Origin: Clostridiales bacterium UBA6114
GTDB lineage: Bacteria; Bacillota; Clostridia; Oscillospirales; Butyricicoccaceae
NCBI GenBank assembly: GCA_002423435.1
Contig: DIWE01000037.1
Coordinates: 163,670-227,669 of the forward strand
Length of the DNA stretch: 64,000 nucleotides
Direction: 5' to 3'
Shown here: piece after piece, positions 17,427 to 25,479 of the stretch
How the letters are laid out: the number at the start of each line of letters is the position of its first letter
How positions within the stretch are numbered: the first letter of the stretch is position 1
Program-made: the position numbers and the translations under genes
Notes under the pieces: generated by a model
What the model saw: only the letters and a program-made list of their open reading frames with translations
What the model was told of the DNA's origin: nothing
Databases searched by the model: none

Positions 17427-19907
17427 ATGGAGCTGTACAGAATCTGTAAAATCGCGGTGGATACGCCGCTTCTCAATATAGACAAACCGTACGATTATAG
17501 GATCGATCTTTCGCTTTGCGATTACGCCGAGCCCGGTATGCGCGTCCTGGTCCCTTTCGGGCGTTCAAACCGCAGGACAAATGGATTGATCCTCTCGATC
17601 GGCCCAAAGGATGAGGATGCCCCGGAGCTCAAAGCCGTCCTCTCGGTATTGGACGACGCACCCATAGTGACGCCTCAGATGCTCAGGCTTGTACTGTGGA
17701 TGAAAGAGCGCTGCTTTTGCACCTTTTTCGACGCGTTAAAGGCGGTCCTTCCCGCGGGACTCCTTCACAAGACGCGTTTTTTGTACTCGGCGAACAAAGA
17801 GATGTCCAAAGAACAGGCGCTTTCCCTCGTCAAAAACGCAAAGAACCGCAAAGCGCTTGTGGAATTGCTTTTTGACGGCAAAAGGCCGTTTACCGAGGAC
17901 GAGCTCGCGGCGGCTCTGAAGCCTGCGGGCGCCCGCGACGCGCTTACCTATCTGGTCGACGCCGGAATCGCCGTGAAGGAGGAAAAAACCGCCCCCGGCG
18001 TAAGCGACAAAAAGCTTCGCATGATCTCGCTCGCCGTGTCCGCCGAGGAAGCCTATCAGAATATCGAAAAGGGCCTTAAGAGGCCCGTTTACCGCGATAT
18101 CGTCGGCTGCCTTTTGTCCGAAGGCCGCATTTCGCAAAAGGAGCTCTGCTATATGACGGGCGCGACGCCCGACGCCGTCGGTACCCTTATTTCACGCGGA
18201 GTGCTCGTGGCGTCGGCCGTCGAGGTTTACAGGCGGCCGCACCCGGATGAGTTTGGAAAGCCCCCCGTGTTTACCTTGAGTCCGGAGCAGCAAAGCGTCC
18301 TCGACGGGCTTATCCCGCTCTTTTCCTTACATACTCCGAAGGCGGCGCTTTTGCGCGGCGTCACCGGCAGCGGGAAGACCAATGTCTATATCCGCCTGAT
18401 CGAGCATGTGATCGGAGAGGGCCGCGGCGCGCTGATGCTGGTCCCGGAAATCTCGCTTACGCCGCAGCTATTAAAGCGGTTTTACCTTCATTTCGGAGAC
18501 CGCGTCGCCGTCTTTCACAGCGCGCTTTCGTCGGGAGAGCGGTACGACGAATGGAAGCGGATCCGCGAAAAAAAGGCCGACGTCGTCGTCGGGACAAGAT
18601 CCGCCGTTTTCGCACCGATGTCCGATCTGGGGCTCATCATCATCGACGAGGAACAGGAAAGCACCTATAAATCGGAAAATACGCCGCGGTACCACGCGCG
18701 CGATATCGCGAAATTCCGCTGCGTGCAGTCGGACGCGCTTTTGCTGATGGGATCGGCCACGCCGTCCGTCGAAACATATTTCAGCGCGAAATCGGGAAAA
18801 ATAGAGCTTTACGACCTTCAGAAGCGATATCTCGGCAACCCGCTGCCCGACGTCGTCATCTCGGACATGCGTCAGGCGCACCGGCAGGGCTTTACGGGCA
18901 CGATCGGCCCGCTTTTGCTCCGCGAGCTTGAAAAAAACATAAATTGCGGAGAACAGAGTATATTATTTATTAACAGGCGCGGAAACAGCCGACTTTTGAC
19001 CTGCTCCGAGTGCGGCTATATCCCGACCTGCGCAAACTGCAGCGTGCCGATGTCCTATCACTCGGCAAACGGGCGGCTTTTATGCCACTACTGCGGCTAT
19101 TCCGAAAAGCTGCCGGAGCTTTGCCCCGAGTGCCATTCGCGGCACTTGAGATATATCGGGTTCGGCACGCAGAAGGTGGAGGAAGAACTGCGCGAGCGCT
19201 TAAAGGGCGCGAAGATCATCCGCATGGACTCGGACACGACGACCGGAAAACTCTCCCACGAGAAGCTCTTGTCGCAGTTTGCATCCGGGAAAACCGACAT
19301 CCTGCTCGGCACGCAGATGATCGCCAAGGGCCTCGACTTTGACAACGTGACGCTGGTCGGCGTGCTGGACGCCGATCTGATGCTCTACTGCGACGACTAC
19401 CGCGCCTCCGAGCGCGCCTTCTCGCTTCTGACCCAGGTGGCGGGGCGCGCGGGACGCCGGGATAAACCCGGGCGCGCGGTGATCCAGACCTATACCCCGC
19501 AAAACGCCGTCCTGCTCGCCGCCGCGAAACAGGATTACCCGTCCTTTTATGAAAGCGAGATCCGCATAAGACAGGCGCTTAACTGTCCGCCGTTTACCGA
19601 TATCGTCTTCTTTTCCGTAAGCGGCGAAATCGAGCACGACGTGCTGCGCGCGGCGCTCCGGCTTTCCGTCCGGCTCACTGCCCTGATGAAGGGGCCTTAC
19701 GCGGATATCGGGGCTAAAGTTTTAGGCCCCGCGCAGGCGGGCGTGTTAAAGGTCAACAAAAGATACCGGTATTTTGTCTCCTTCCGGGCAAACGCCGCAA
19801 AGCGCTGCCGCAACATGGTACGGTCCGTGCTTTCCGAGTTTGCCCTCGACAGGCAGAACAGAGGCGTCAGCGTTCACGCCGATATCAATCCACCCGATCT
19901 GTATTAA
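17427..19907 (+). CDS. priA: Primosomal protein N' (replication restart helicase PriA)
   Basis: This 826-aa 3'-5' DNA helicase reloads the replisome at stalled forks. After an N-terminal DNA-binding domain (residues 1-110), helicase motifs are visible: GVTGSGKTNVY (Walker A, about residue 314), IIDEEQESTYK (Walker B), and LLGTQMIAKGLDFDNVTLV with QVAGRAGRR. The inserted zinc-binding region has paired cysteines (CSECGYIPTCANC, CHYCG, CPEC). Start ATG 17427 is preceded by GGGGGTGA. Confidence 0.95.
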   Translation: MELYRICKIAVDTPLLNIDKPYDYRIDLSLCDYAEPGMRVLVPFGRSNRRTNGLILSIGPKDEDAPELKAVLSVLDDAPIVTPQMLRLVLWMKERCFCTFFDALKAVLPAGLLHKTRFLYSANKEMSKEQALSLVKNAKNRKALVELLFDGKRPFTEDELAAALKPAGARDALTYLVDAGIAVKEEKTAPGVSDKKLRMISLAVSAEEAYQNIEKGLKRPVYRDIVGCLLSEGRISQKELCYMTGATPDAVGTLISRGVLVASAVEVYRRPHPDEFGKPPVFTLSPEQQSVLDGLIPLFSLHTPKAALLRGVTGSGKTNVYIRLIEHVIGEGRGALMLVPEISLTPQLLKRFYLHFGDRVAVFHSALSSGERYDEWKRIREKKADVVVGTRSAVFAPMSDLGLIIIDEEQESTYKSENTPRYHARDIAKFRCVQSDALLLMGSATPSVETYFSAKSGKIELYDLQKRYLGNPLPDVVISDMRQAHRQGFTGTIGPLLLRELEKNINCGEQSILFINRRGNSRLLTCSECGYIPTCANCSVPMSYHSANGRLLCHYCGYSEKLPELCPECHSRHLRYIGFGTQKVEEELRERLKGAKIIRMDSDTTTGKLSHEKLLSQFASGKTDILLGTQMIAKGLDFDNVTLVGVLDADLMLYCDDYRASERAFSLLTQVAGRAGRRDKPGRAVIQTYTPQNAVLLAAAKQDYPSFYESEIRIRQALNCPPFTDIVFFSVSGEIEHDVLRAALRLSVRLTALMKGPYADIGAKVLGPAQAGVLKVNKRYRYFVSFRANAAKRCRNMVRSVLSEFALDRQNRGVSVHADINPPDLY

Positions 19908-19932
19908 AAACATATTTTTTTCTTTCGGAGGT

Positions 19933-20072
19933 AAGTTTGAAAAAATTCAAACTTCGAGATTTGCGTGCGTGTTTAATGCCCTATGGGCAACCGCAACACA
20001 TGCACAATATGACCATTCCTTTTTACGGTCGTTTTGTGCCTTGCAGCGTAGAGGAAAGGAATGGTCATAATT
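19933..20072 (+). promoter_or_regulatory. Structured leader copy E3, upstream of def, with preceding hairpin
   Basis: The hairpin AAGTTTGAA/TTCAAACTT spans 19933-19954. P0 is GTGC-GTGTT (19965-19973) with AACAC-AT-GCAC (19995-20005): nine Watson-Crick pairs with a bulged AT. P1 is TGCCC/GGGCA (19977-19981/19985-19989), followed by the linker ACCGC. State B is a 15-bp helix, 20008-20022 with 20055-20069, burying AAAGGA. State A pairs GCACAA-ATGACC (20002-20014) with GGTCGT-TTGTGC (20027-20039) and uses the GCAC of P0. ATG 20073. Confidence 0.72.
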
Positions 20073-20561
20073 ATGGCAATCAGGGAAATCTTAAAAAAAG
20101 GCGATCCCGTGCTTACCAAAAAAGCGCATAACGTGACGATTTTCGACGAAAAGCTTCACACTCTGCTCGACGACATGAAAGAAACCCTGAAAAATGCGCC
20201 CGGCGTCGGCCTTGCCGCGCCTCAGATCGGGATTTTGCGGCGCGTCGTCGTATTGGAGACCGTCGAGGGAGAGCTGATTGAACTGGTTAATCCGCAGATC
20301 ATTTCGTCTGCGGGAGAGATTGAGGATATAGAGGGGTGCCTGAGCATCCCGAACGTCTGGGGCATCGTAAAACGCCCCGAAACCGTGACCGTCCGGTCTC
20401 AGGACCGTTTCGGACAGCCCGCAGAGAGAATTGCCGACGGGTATAACGCCCGGATTTTCTGCCACGAGCTCGATCACCTGGAGGGCGTCCTCTTTACGCA
20501 GAAGGTGATCCGATATGTTGATCCGGAGAAGGAGAAACGGGGAGACGGGGGAGAAGTTTGA
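20073..20561 (+). CDS. def: Peptide deformylase
   Basis: This 162-aa metalloenzyme removes N-formyl groups from nascent proteins. The three motifs are present: GVGLAAPQIG, EGCLSIP (metal cysteine) and HELDHLEG (metal histidines). Length is normal. The ATG at 20073 is preferred over 20061, which abuts the Shine-Dalgarno AAAGGA without spacing. The stop codon lies inside the hairpin that precedes leader E4, and fmt follows, so formylation and deformylation genes each carry their own copy of the leader. Confidence 0.96.
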   Translation: MAIREILKKGDPVLTKKAHNVTIFDEKLHTLLDDMKETLKNAPGVGLAAPQIGILRRVVVLETVEGELIELVNPQIISSAGEIEDIEGCLSIPNVWGIVKRPETVTVRSQDRFGQPAERIADGYNARIFCHELDHLEGVLFTQKVIRYVDPEKEKRGDGGEV

Positions 20562-20693
20562 AAAAATTCAAACTTCAGGATTTAAGCGCGTGTCGCTCGC
20601 CCTTGCGGGCAGCCACAACACATGCACAATCTGACCATTTTTTTTCATGGTCGTTTGTGCCTTGCAGCGCAACGGAGAGGAATGGTCATAAAC
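20554..20693 (+). promoter_or_regulatory. Structured leader copy E4, upstream of fmt, with preceding hairpin
   Basis: The hairpin AAGTTTGAA/TTCAAACTT (20554-20575) contains the def stop. P0 is GC-GTGT (20588-20593) with ACAC-AT-GC (20618-20625). P1 is GCCC/GGGC (20599-20602/20607-20610), with linker AGCCAC. State A is GCACAA (20624-20629)/TTGTGC (20655-20660) plus GACCAT (20633-20638)/ATGGTC (20647-20652). State B pairs TGACCATT (20632-20639) with AATGGTCA (20681-20688), extended by G-U pairs over GGAGAGG. ATG 20694. Confidence 0.7.
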
Positions 20694-21629
20694 ATGAGAA
20701 TTCTTTTTATGGGAACGCCCGATTTCGCCGTCGCATCCTTAAAACGCATTTTAAGCGACGGCCACGAGGTCTGCGCCGTTTTTTCGCGCGAGGATAAGCC
20801 GAAGGGGCGCGGCATGAAGTTGACCCCGCCTCCGGTCAAGCTCTTTGCCGAAGAGCATGGACTTCCGGTTTTCCAGCCGAAAAATTTAAGCGACGAGACC
20901 TGGGTCCGGGAAATTCTGAGTGAGAAAAAACCGGACGTGATCGTCGTCGTCGCGTACGGAAGGATTTTGCCGTCCTTTGTACTCGAATTTCCGAAATACG
21001 GGGCTATAAATGTCCACGGCTCGCTGCTTCCGCGATACCGGGGCGCCGCTCCGATCCAGCGCGCGGTCATAAACGGCGAGACGGTAACCGGAGTCACGAC
21101 CATGTATATGAGCCGCGATCTCGATGCGGGGGATATCATCCTGACAAGGGAAACGGGGATCGCTCCGAACGAGACGGCGGGCGAGCTCTTTGAGCGGCTC
21201 GCCCCCATGGGCGCCGAGCTTTTGTCGGAGACGCTTACCCTTGTTAATAAGGGTGAAGCGCCGCGCGCCCCGCAAAACCATATGCTTTCCACCTACGCTC
21301 CCCCGATCCGGAAGGAGGACGCGCATATCGCGTGGAGCAAGACTCCCCGGGAGATCGTAAACTTGATCCGCGGGACAAATCCCTGTCCGACGGCATTTTT
21401 TATGCTGGGGGACGAGCCTGTTAAGATCCATTCGGCGAGCGTGTCCGGCAAAATCAGATACGCGCCTCCCGGCGCCGTCATCGGCGACGACGATAAGCTC
21501 CTTGAGGTCGCCTGCTTAAGAGGCGAAACAATCTATTTAAACGAGATACAGGCCCGTGGCGGCCGAAAAATGACAAGCGAGGAATACCTGCGCGGGCATA
21601 AAATCAAGGCAGGTACAATTTTGAAATAA
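20694..21629 (+). CDS. fmt: Methionyl-tRNA formyltransferase
   Basis: This 311-aa enzyme formylates initiator Met-tRNA with 10-formyl-tetrahydrofolate. MRILFMGTPDFAVASLKRIL opens the Rossmann-like catalytic domain, the active-site region is NVHGSLLPRYRGAAPIQRAV, and LDAGDI follows. The C-terminal domain (from about residue 205) binds tRNA. The start follows GGAATGGTCATAAAC in leader E4. Confidence 0.96.
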   Translation: MRILFMGTPDFAVASLKRILSDGHEVCAVFSREDKPKGRGMKLTPPPVKLFAEEHGLPVFQPKNLSDETWVREILSEKKPDVIVVVAYGRILPSFVLEFPKYGAINVHGSLLPRYRGAAPIQRAVINGETVTGVTTMYMSRDLDAGDIILTRETGIAPNETAGELFERLAPMGAELLSETLTLVNKGEAPRAPQNHMLSTYAPPIRKEDAHIAWSKTPREIVNLIRGTNPCPTAFFMLGDEPVKIHSASVSGKIRYAPPGAVIGDDDKLLEVACLRGETIYLNEIQARGGRKMTSEEYLRGHKIKAGTILK

Positions 21630-21645
21630 AAATGGAGGAATACGG

Positions 21646-22356
21646 ATGAATCCGAATTATTACGGTTATTATTACTATACCGGCTTCTGGCTTTTGATCC
21701 CGGCGATTTTTCTGATGATGCTTGCCCAGTTTTCCGTAAGCAGCACGTTCAAAAAATATTCGCAGATCCGAAATTCCCGCGGTATGACCGGTGCCGAGGC
21801 GGCGCAGGCCGTCCTGCGGCAAAACGGCGTTACAAACGTGCGCATCGAGCGCATAGCGGGAAACCTCACGGACAACTTCGACCCTCGGGACAATGTGATC
21901 AGACTGTCCGAAAACGTGTACAACTCGACCTCGATCGCGGCGGCCGGCGTTGCGGCCCATGAGGCGGGCCACGCCGTTCAGTACGCCAATAATTACGCCC
22001 CTATAAAGCTCAGAAACGCGATTATCCCGATCACGAACATCGGCTCACAGCTTGCCTGGCCGCTGATCTTTATCGGCTTTATCTTTTCGGCGTTCCAGTC
22101 GCTCGCGCTGGTCGGCGCCTTTCTCTACGCGACCGTCGTCGTGTTTCAGCTCGTGACGCTGCCGGTTGAATTCAACGCCTCAAAGCGCGCCCTGCTTGCG
22201 CTCGAGGGCGGAAATATCCTCTACGACGACGAATTAAACGGCGCGAAAAAGGTGCTGCGCGCCGCCGCAATGACGTATGTCGCTGCGCTCGCCGTATCGC
22301 TTGCGCAGCTTCTGCGCATCTTTCTGCTCGTTTCGGGCAACAACAGGCGCAGATAA
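21646..22356 (+). CDS. Zinc metallopeptidase, YugP family
   Basis: This 236-aa membrane protein has a tyrosine-rich N-terminus, one transmembrane segment, the zinc motif HEAGH (AAHEAGHAVQYANNYAP, about residue 105) and two to three further helices. The family (neutral zinc metallopeptidase 2) is common between fmt and rsmB in Clostridia; substrates are unknown. The stop abuts the rsmB start without a gap. Confidence 0.88.
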   Translation: MNPNYYGYYYYTGFWLLIPAIFLMMLAQFSVSSTFKKYSQIRNSRGMTGAEAAQAVLRQNGVTNVRIERIAGNLTDNFDPRDNVIRLSENVYNSTSIAAAGVAAHEAGHAVQYANNYAPIKLRNAIIPITNIGSQLAWPLIFIGFIFSAFQSLALVGAFLYATVVVFQLVTLPVEFNASKRALLALEGGNILYDDELNGAKKVLRAAAMTYVAALAVSLAQLLRIFLLVSGNNRRR

Positions 22357-23682
22357 ATGGGGCAATCAAACGGCAGGGACCGGGCACTCTCGGCGCTCCT
22401 TGCGTTCGACAGGGGGAGGGACAAGGCGGACGAAGCGCTCGACGCGGCACTTTCGCCCCTGAAAGACCCGCGGGAAAAGGCCCTTGCGACACGGATATTC
22501 TACGGCGTGATCCAGAACCTCTCCCTGCTGGATTTTTATATCTCGGCCTTTTCCTCGCTCAAAAAAAACAAAATTTCACCATCCGTGCTTTGGATTCTGC
22601 GCATAGGGATGTACCAGCTCGTTTTCTTGGACCGCGTGCCCAAAAGCGCCGCCGTCGACACCAGTGTCACCCTCGCAAAGCGCTATGCAAACCCGCGCGC
22701 GGCCTCCTTCGTAAACGCTGTTTTGAGGAAGGCGTCCGGGGGCGGTCTGCCGCAGGTGCCGGAAACGGACAAGGCCTCCTTTTTATCCCTGAAGTACAGC
22801 CACCCCCTGTGGCTTGTCAGCCGGTTTTTGTCCCTGTTCGGCGCCCGGAACACGGAAAGGCTGCTTGCGGACAACAACGGAGTTTGCCCGACCGCCCTTC
22901 GCGTCAACACGCTCAAAGGCACGGTCGAAAACGCTGAGGCCGCTCTTTTGGCCGCCGGAATCCGCGTCGGGCGCCACCCGTTCGCTGAACACTGCCTTGT
23001 CGCGGAAAACAGCGGCTTTTTCGAGGAGACCGGCCCCGTTCAAAACGGACTTGTGTATGTGCAGGACCCGTCCTCGCAGCTATGCGTCGAGGCGCTTTCC
23101 CCAGAGCCCGGCTCGAAGGTCGTCGACCTGTGCGCCGCCCCGGGCGGAAAAAGCGTTCTTTGCGCGCAGATAATGGAAAACAAGGGGCAAGTCCTTTCCC
23201 TTGACATCAATGAGAATAAAATCAAAATGATCGAACAAAACGCAAAAAGGCTCGGTGCATCTGTTATAAAGACCGAGGTCTCCGACGCGCTTTCCCTGAG
23301 GGAAGACCTTTTGTCGTCGGCCGATTTCGTGGTTTGCGACGTGCCATGCTCCGGGTTCGGGGTGATCCGCAAAAAGCCGGATATCCGCTTTAAGACGCGG
23401 GAGGACGTCGCCTCACTTCCCGAGATGCAGAGAAGAATTCTGGAAAACGCGTCCCGCTATGTCAAAAAAGGCGGCTTTCTTTTATACTCCACCTGCACCA
23501 TTTTGCCGGAGGAAAACGAGGAAGTTGTAAACGCCTTTCTTGCCGACCATCCGGAATTTTCGCCGGAGCCCTTTTCCGCCGGCAAAATCCGCTCGGAAAC
23601 CGGGATGCAGCTTCTTCTGCCCTATACTTTTGAAACCGACGGATTCTTTTTCGCCAAAATCAAAAATCGTTCGGGTGAATAG
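22357..23682 (+). CDS. rsmB: 16S rRNA (cytosine-967-C5)-methyltransferase RsmB
   Basis: This 441-aa protein has an N-terminal NusB-like RNA-binding domain (residues 5-130) and a C-terminal SAM-dependent methyltransferase domain with DLCAAPGGKS, the motif CDVPCSGFGVIRKKPD and the catalytic cysteine in YSTCTILPEENE. It starts directly after the zinc peptidase stop and precedes rlmN, the conserved Firmicutes order. Confidence 0.94.
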   Translation: MGQSNGRDRALSALLAFDRGRDKADEALDAALSPLKDPREKALATRIFYGVIQNLSLLDFYISAFSSLKKNKISPSVLWILRIGMYQLVFLDRVPKSAAVDTSVTLAKRYANPRAASFVNAVLRKASGGGLPQVPETDKASFLSLKYSHPLWLVSRFLSLFGARNTERLLADNNGVCPTALRVNTLKGTVENAEAALLAAGIRVGRHPFAEHCLVAENSGFFEETGPVQNGLVYVQDPSSQLCVEALSPEPGSKVVDLCAAPGGKSVLCAQIMENKGQVLSLDINENKIKMIEQNAKRLGASVIKTEVSDALSLREDLLSSADFVVCDVPCSGFGVIRKKPDIRFKTREDVASLPEMQRRILENASRYVKKGGFLLYSTCTILPEENEEVVNAFLADHPEFSPEPFSAGKIRSETGMQLLLPYTFETDGFFFAKIKNRSGE

Positions 23683-23683
23683 A

Positions 23684-24727
23684 TTGGACAAATCGGACAT
23701 AAAATCATTTAATATGGATGAGCTTCGCGCGCTGATGCGAAATGTAGGGGAACCGGAATTTCACGCGTCCCAGGTGTTTCGCTGGCTGCACGCAGGCGCG
23801 CGCTCCTTTGACGAGATGAGCGATTTAAGCCGCGCCCTGCGCGCAAAGCTTGAAGGCTGCGCACGCATTACCTGCCCTAAGCTGCTTAAAAAGGAACGCT
23901 CATCCGTCGACGGGACGGTCAAAATCCTTTGGGAACTTTTCGACCAAAATACCGTCGAAAGCGTTTTGATGGCCTATCACCACGGCAACACCCTTTGCCT
24001 CTCGACCCAGTCGGGCTGCCGGATGGGCTGCGCGTTTTGCGCATCGGGGAAAAACGGGCTGGCGCGGAACTTGAATCCTTCGGAAATCCTCGATCAGGTC
24101 ATCTTTACTTCAAAAGAGGAAAACAAAAAAATTTCGAATATCGTCCTGATGGGAATCGGGGAACCCCTCGACAATTTTGAAAATGTGCTGAAATTTTTAG
24201 AACTTGTCAATACCCCGGGCGGGCTCTTCATCGGACACCGGCATATCTCGCTTTCGACCTGCGGGCTTTGCGACAAAATCGACCTTTTGGCCGAGCGGCG
24301 GCTCCAGCTTACCCTCTCCGTGTCCCTGCACGCGCCGACCGACGAACTCCGCGACGTGCTGATGCCGGTAAACCGAAAATTCCCGCTTTGCCGCCTGATG
24401 CGCTCGTGCAAGAATTATTTTGAAAAGACCGGGCGCAGAATTTCTTACGAATATGCGATGATCAGAGGCTTAAACGACACGCCGGCCTGCGCGGGGGCGC
24501 TAATCTCGCTCTTAAAAGGCCAGAACTGCCATGTGAATCTGATTCCTTTGAACGAAATCAGGGAAAGCCCCTATCAACCGTCGACGCGCGCATCTCTTTC
24601 CCAATTTATTACAATCTTGACGGATCATGGAATAAAAGCTACAATAAGGCGTAGGCTCGGCCCGGATATTGACGCATCCTGCGGACAACTCAGGCGCCGG
24701 GCCGCCATTGCTTCAAGTGAGGTTTAA
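23684..24727 (+). CDS. rlmN: 23S rRNA (adenine-2503-C2)-methyltransferase RlmN
   Basis: This 347-aa radical SAM enzyme methylates A2503 of 23S rRNA and tRNA. The iron-sulfur ligands are in GCRMGCAFCASG (CxxxCxxC), with MGIGEPLDN downstream; the C-terminal catalytic cysteine is in DASCGQLRRR. Translation starts at TTG 23684, one base after the rsmB stop. An alternative open frame reaching back to 23540 overlaps rsmB and is rejected. Confidence 0.95.
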   Translation: MDKSDIKSFNMDELRALMRNVGEPEFHASQVFRWLHAGARSFDEMSDLSRALRAKLEGCARITCPKLLKKERSSVDGTVKILWELFDQNTVESVLMAYHHGNTLCLSTQSGCRMGCAFCASGKNGLARNLNPSEILDQVIFTSKEENKKISNIVLMGIGEPLDNFENVLKFLELVNTPGGLFIGHRHISLSTCGLCDKIDLLAERRLQLTLSVSLHAPTDELRDVLMPVNRKFPLCRLMRSCKNYFEKTGRRISYEYAMIRGLNDTPACAGALISLLKGQNCHVNLIPLNEIRESPYQPSTRASLSQFITILTDHGIKATIRRRLGPDIDASCGQLRRRAAIASSEV

Positions 24728-24732
24728 TCTGT

Positions 24733-25467
24733 ATGAATGTATGGGGAATGAGCGACCGCGGCCTTATACGACTGGAAAATCAGGATATGTTCTTAGTCGA
24801 CGTGCTGCACGACCAGAATCAGGCGGTGCTTGCCGTCTGCGACGGCATGGGCGGAGCGCGCGCGGGCAATGTTGCAAGCGAGATTGCAATCAACACGTTC
24901 TCCGAAGAAATCAAAAATCTCTTGAAACCCTCCATGTCAACTACATATATGAAAAACATCGCGCTTGCCGCCGTGACGGAGGCAAACGCGAGGGTTTATG
25001 AGAAGTCGAACGAGTCGGAACATTTTTCCGGCATGGGCACGACGCTTGTCGGAGCACTGGTCGACGGCAACAAGGCCGTCATCGTGAACGTCGGCGACAG
25101 CCGCGCCTATTTCGCGAGCAAAAGCGGCATCGTGAAAGTCACAAAGGACCACTCCCTTGTCGAGGAAATGCTGACCCGCGGTGAAATTACCGAGGACCAG
25201 GCGCGCACCCATCCGAACAAAAACCTGATCACACGTGCGCTCGGAGCGGAGCCCTCGATCAAGGCGGACGCCTTCGTGCTCACCCTGCAAAAGGAACAGG
25301 TTCTGCTCCTTTGCTCCGACGGGCTTACCAATATGCTTTCCGACGAGGAGATTTTATCCGAGATTCTTGAAAACGGGCAGCTTGAAAAATGCTGCGAACG
25401 ATTAATCAGTTGCGCAAATGGGCGCGGCGGGATGGATAACATAACCGTTATTCTTCTAACGCTGTAG
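24733..25467 (+). CDS. prpC: PP2C-type protein phosphatase (PrpC/Stp)
   Basis: This 244-aa metal-dependent Ser/Thr phosphatase has the PP2C motifs CDGMGGARAG, GMGTTLVGAL, VNVGDSRAY and the C-terminal GGMDNITVILL. It reverses phosphorylation by the adjacent PASTA kinase; the two are conserved partners controlling cell-wall, translation and dormancy functions in Firmicutes. Confidence 0.95.
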   Translation: MNVWGMSDRGLIRLENQDMFLVDVLHDQNQAVLAVCDGMGGARAGNVASEIAINTFSEEIKNLLKPSMSTTYMKNIALAAVTEANARVYEKSNESEHFSGMGTTLVGALVDGNKAVIVNVGDSRAYFASKSGIVKVTKDHSLVEEMLTRGEITEDQARTHPNKNLITRALGAEPSIKADAFVLTLQKEQVLLLCSDGLTNMLSDEEILSEILENGQLEKCCERLISCANGRGGMDNITVILLTL

Positions 25468-25479
25468 GAGGTGAACCGA

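Noticed and set aside
20558..20797. Frame through leader E4 (79 aa) as a real gene
   Set aside because: It crosses from the leader into fmt in another frame. Only the first part resembles the E3 frame, and both lie in RNA-structured sequence. Kept only as an alternative finding.
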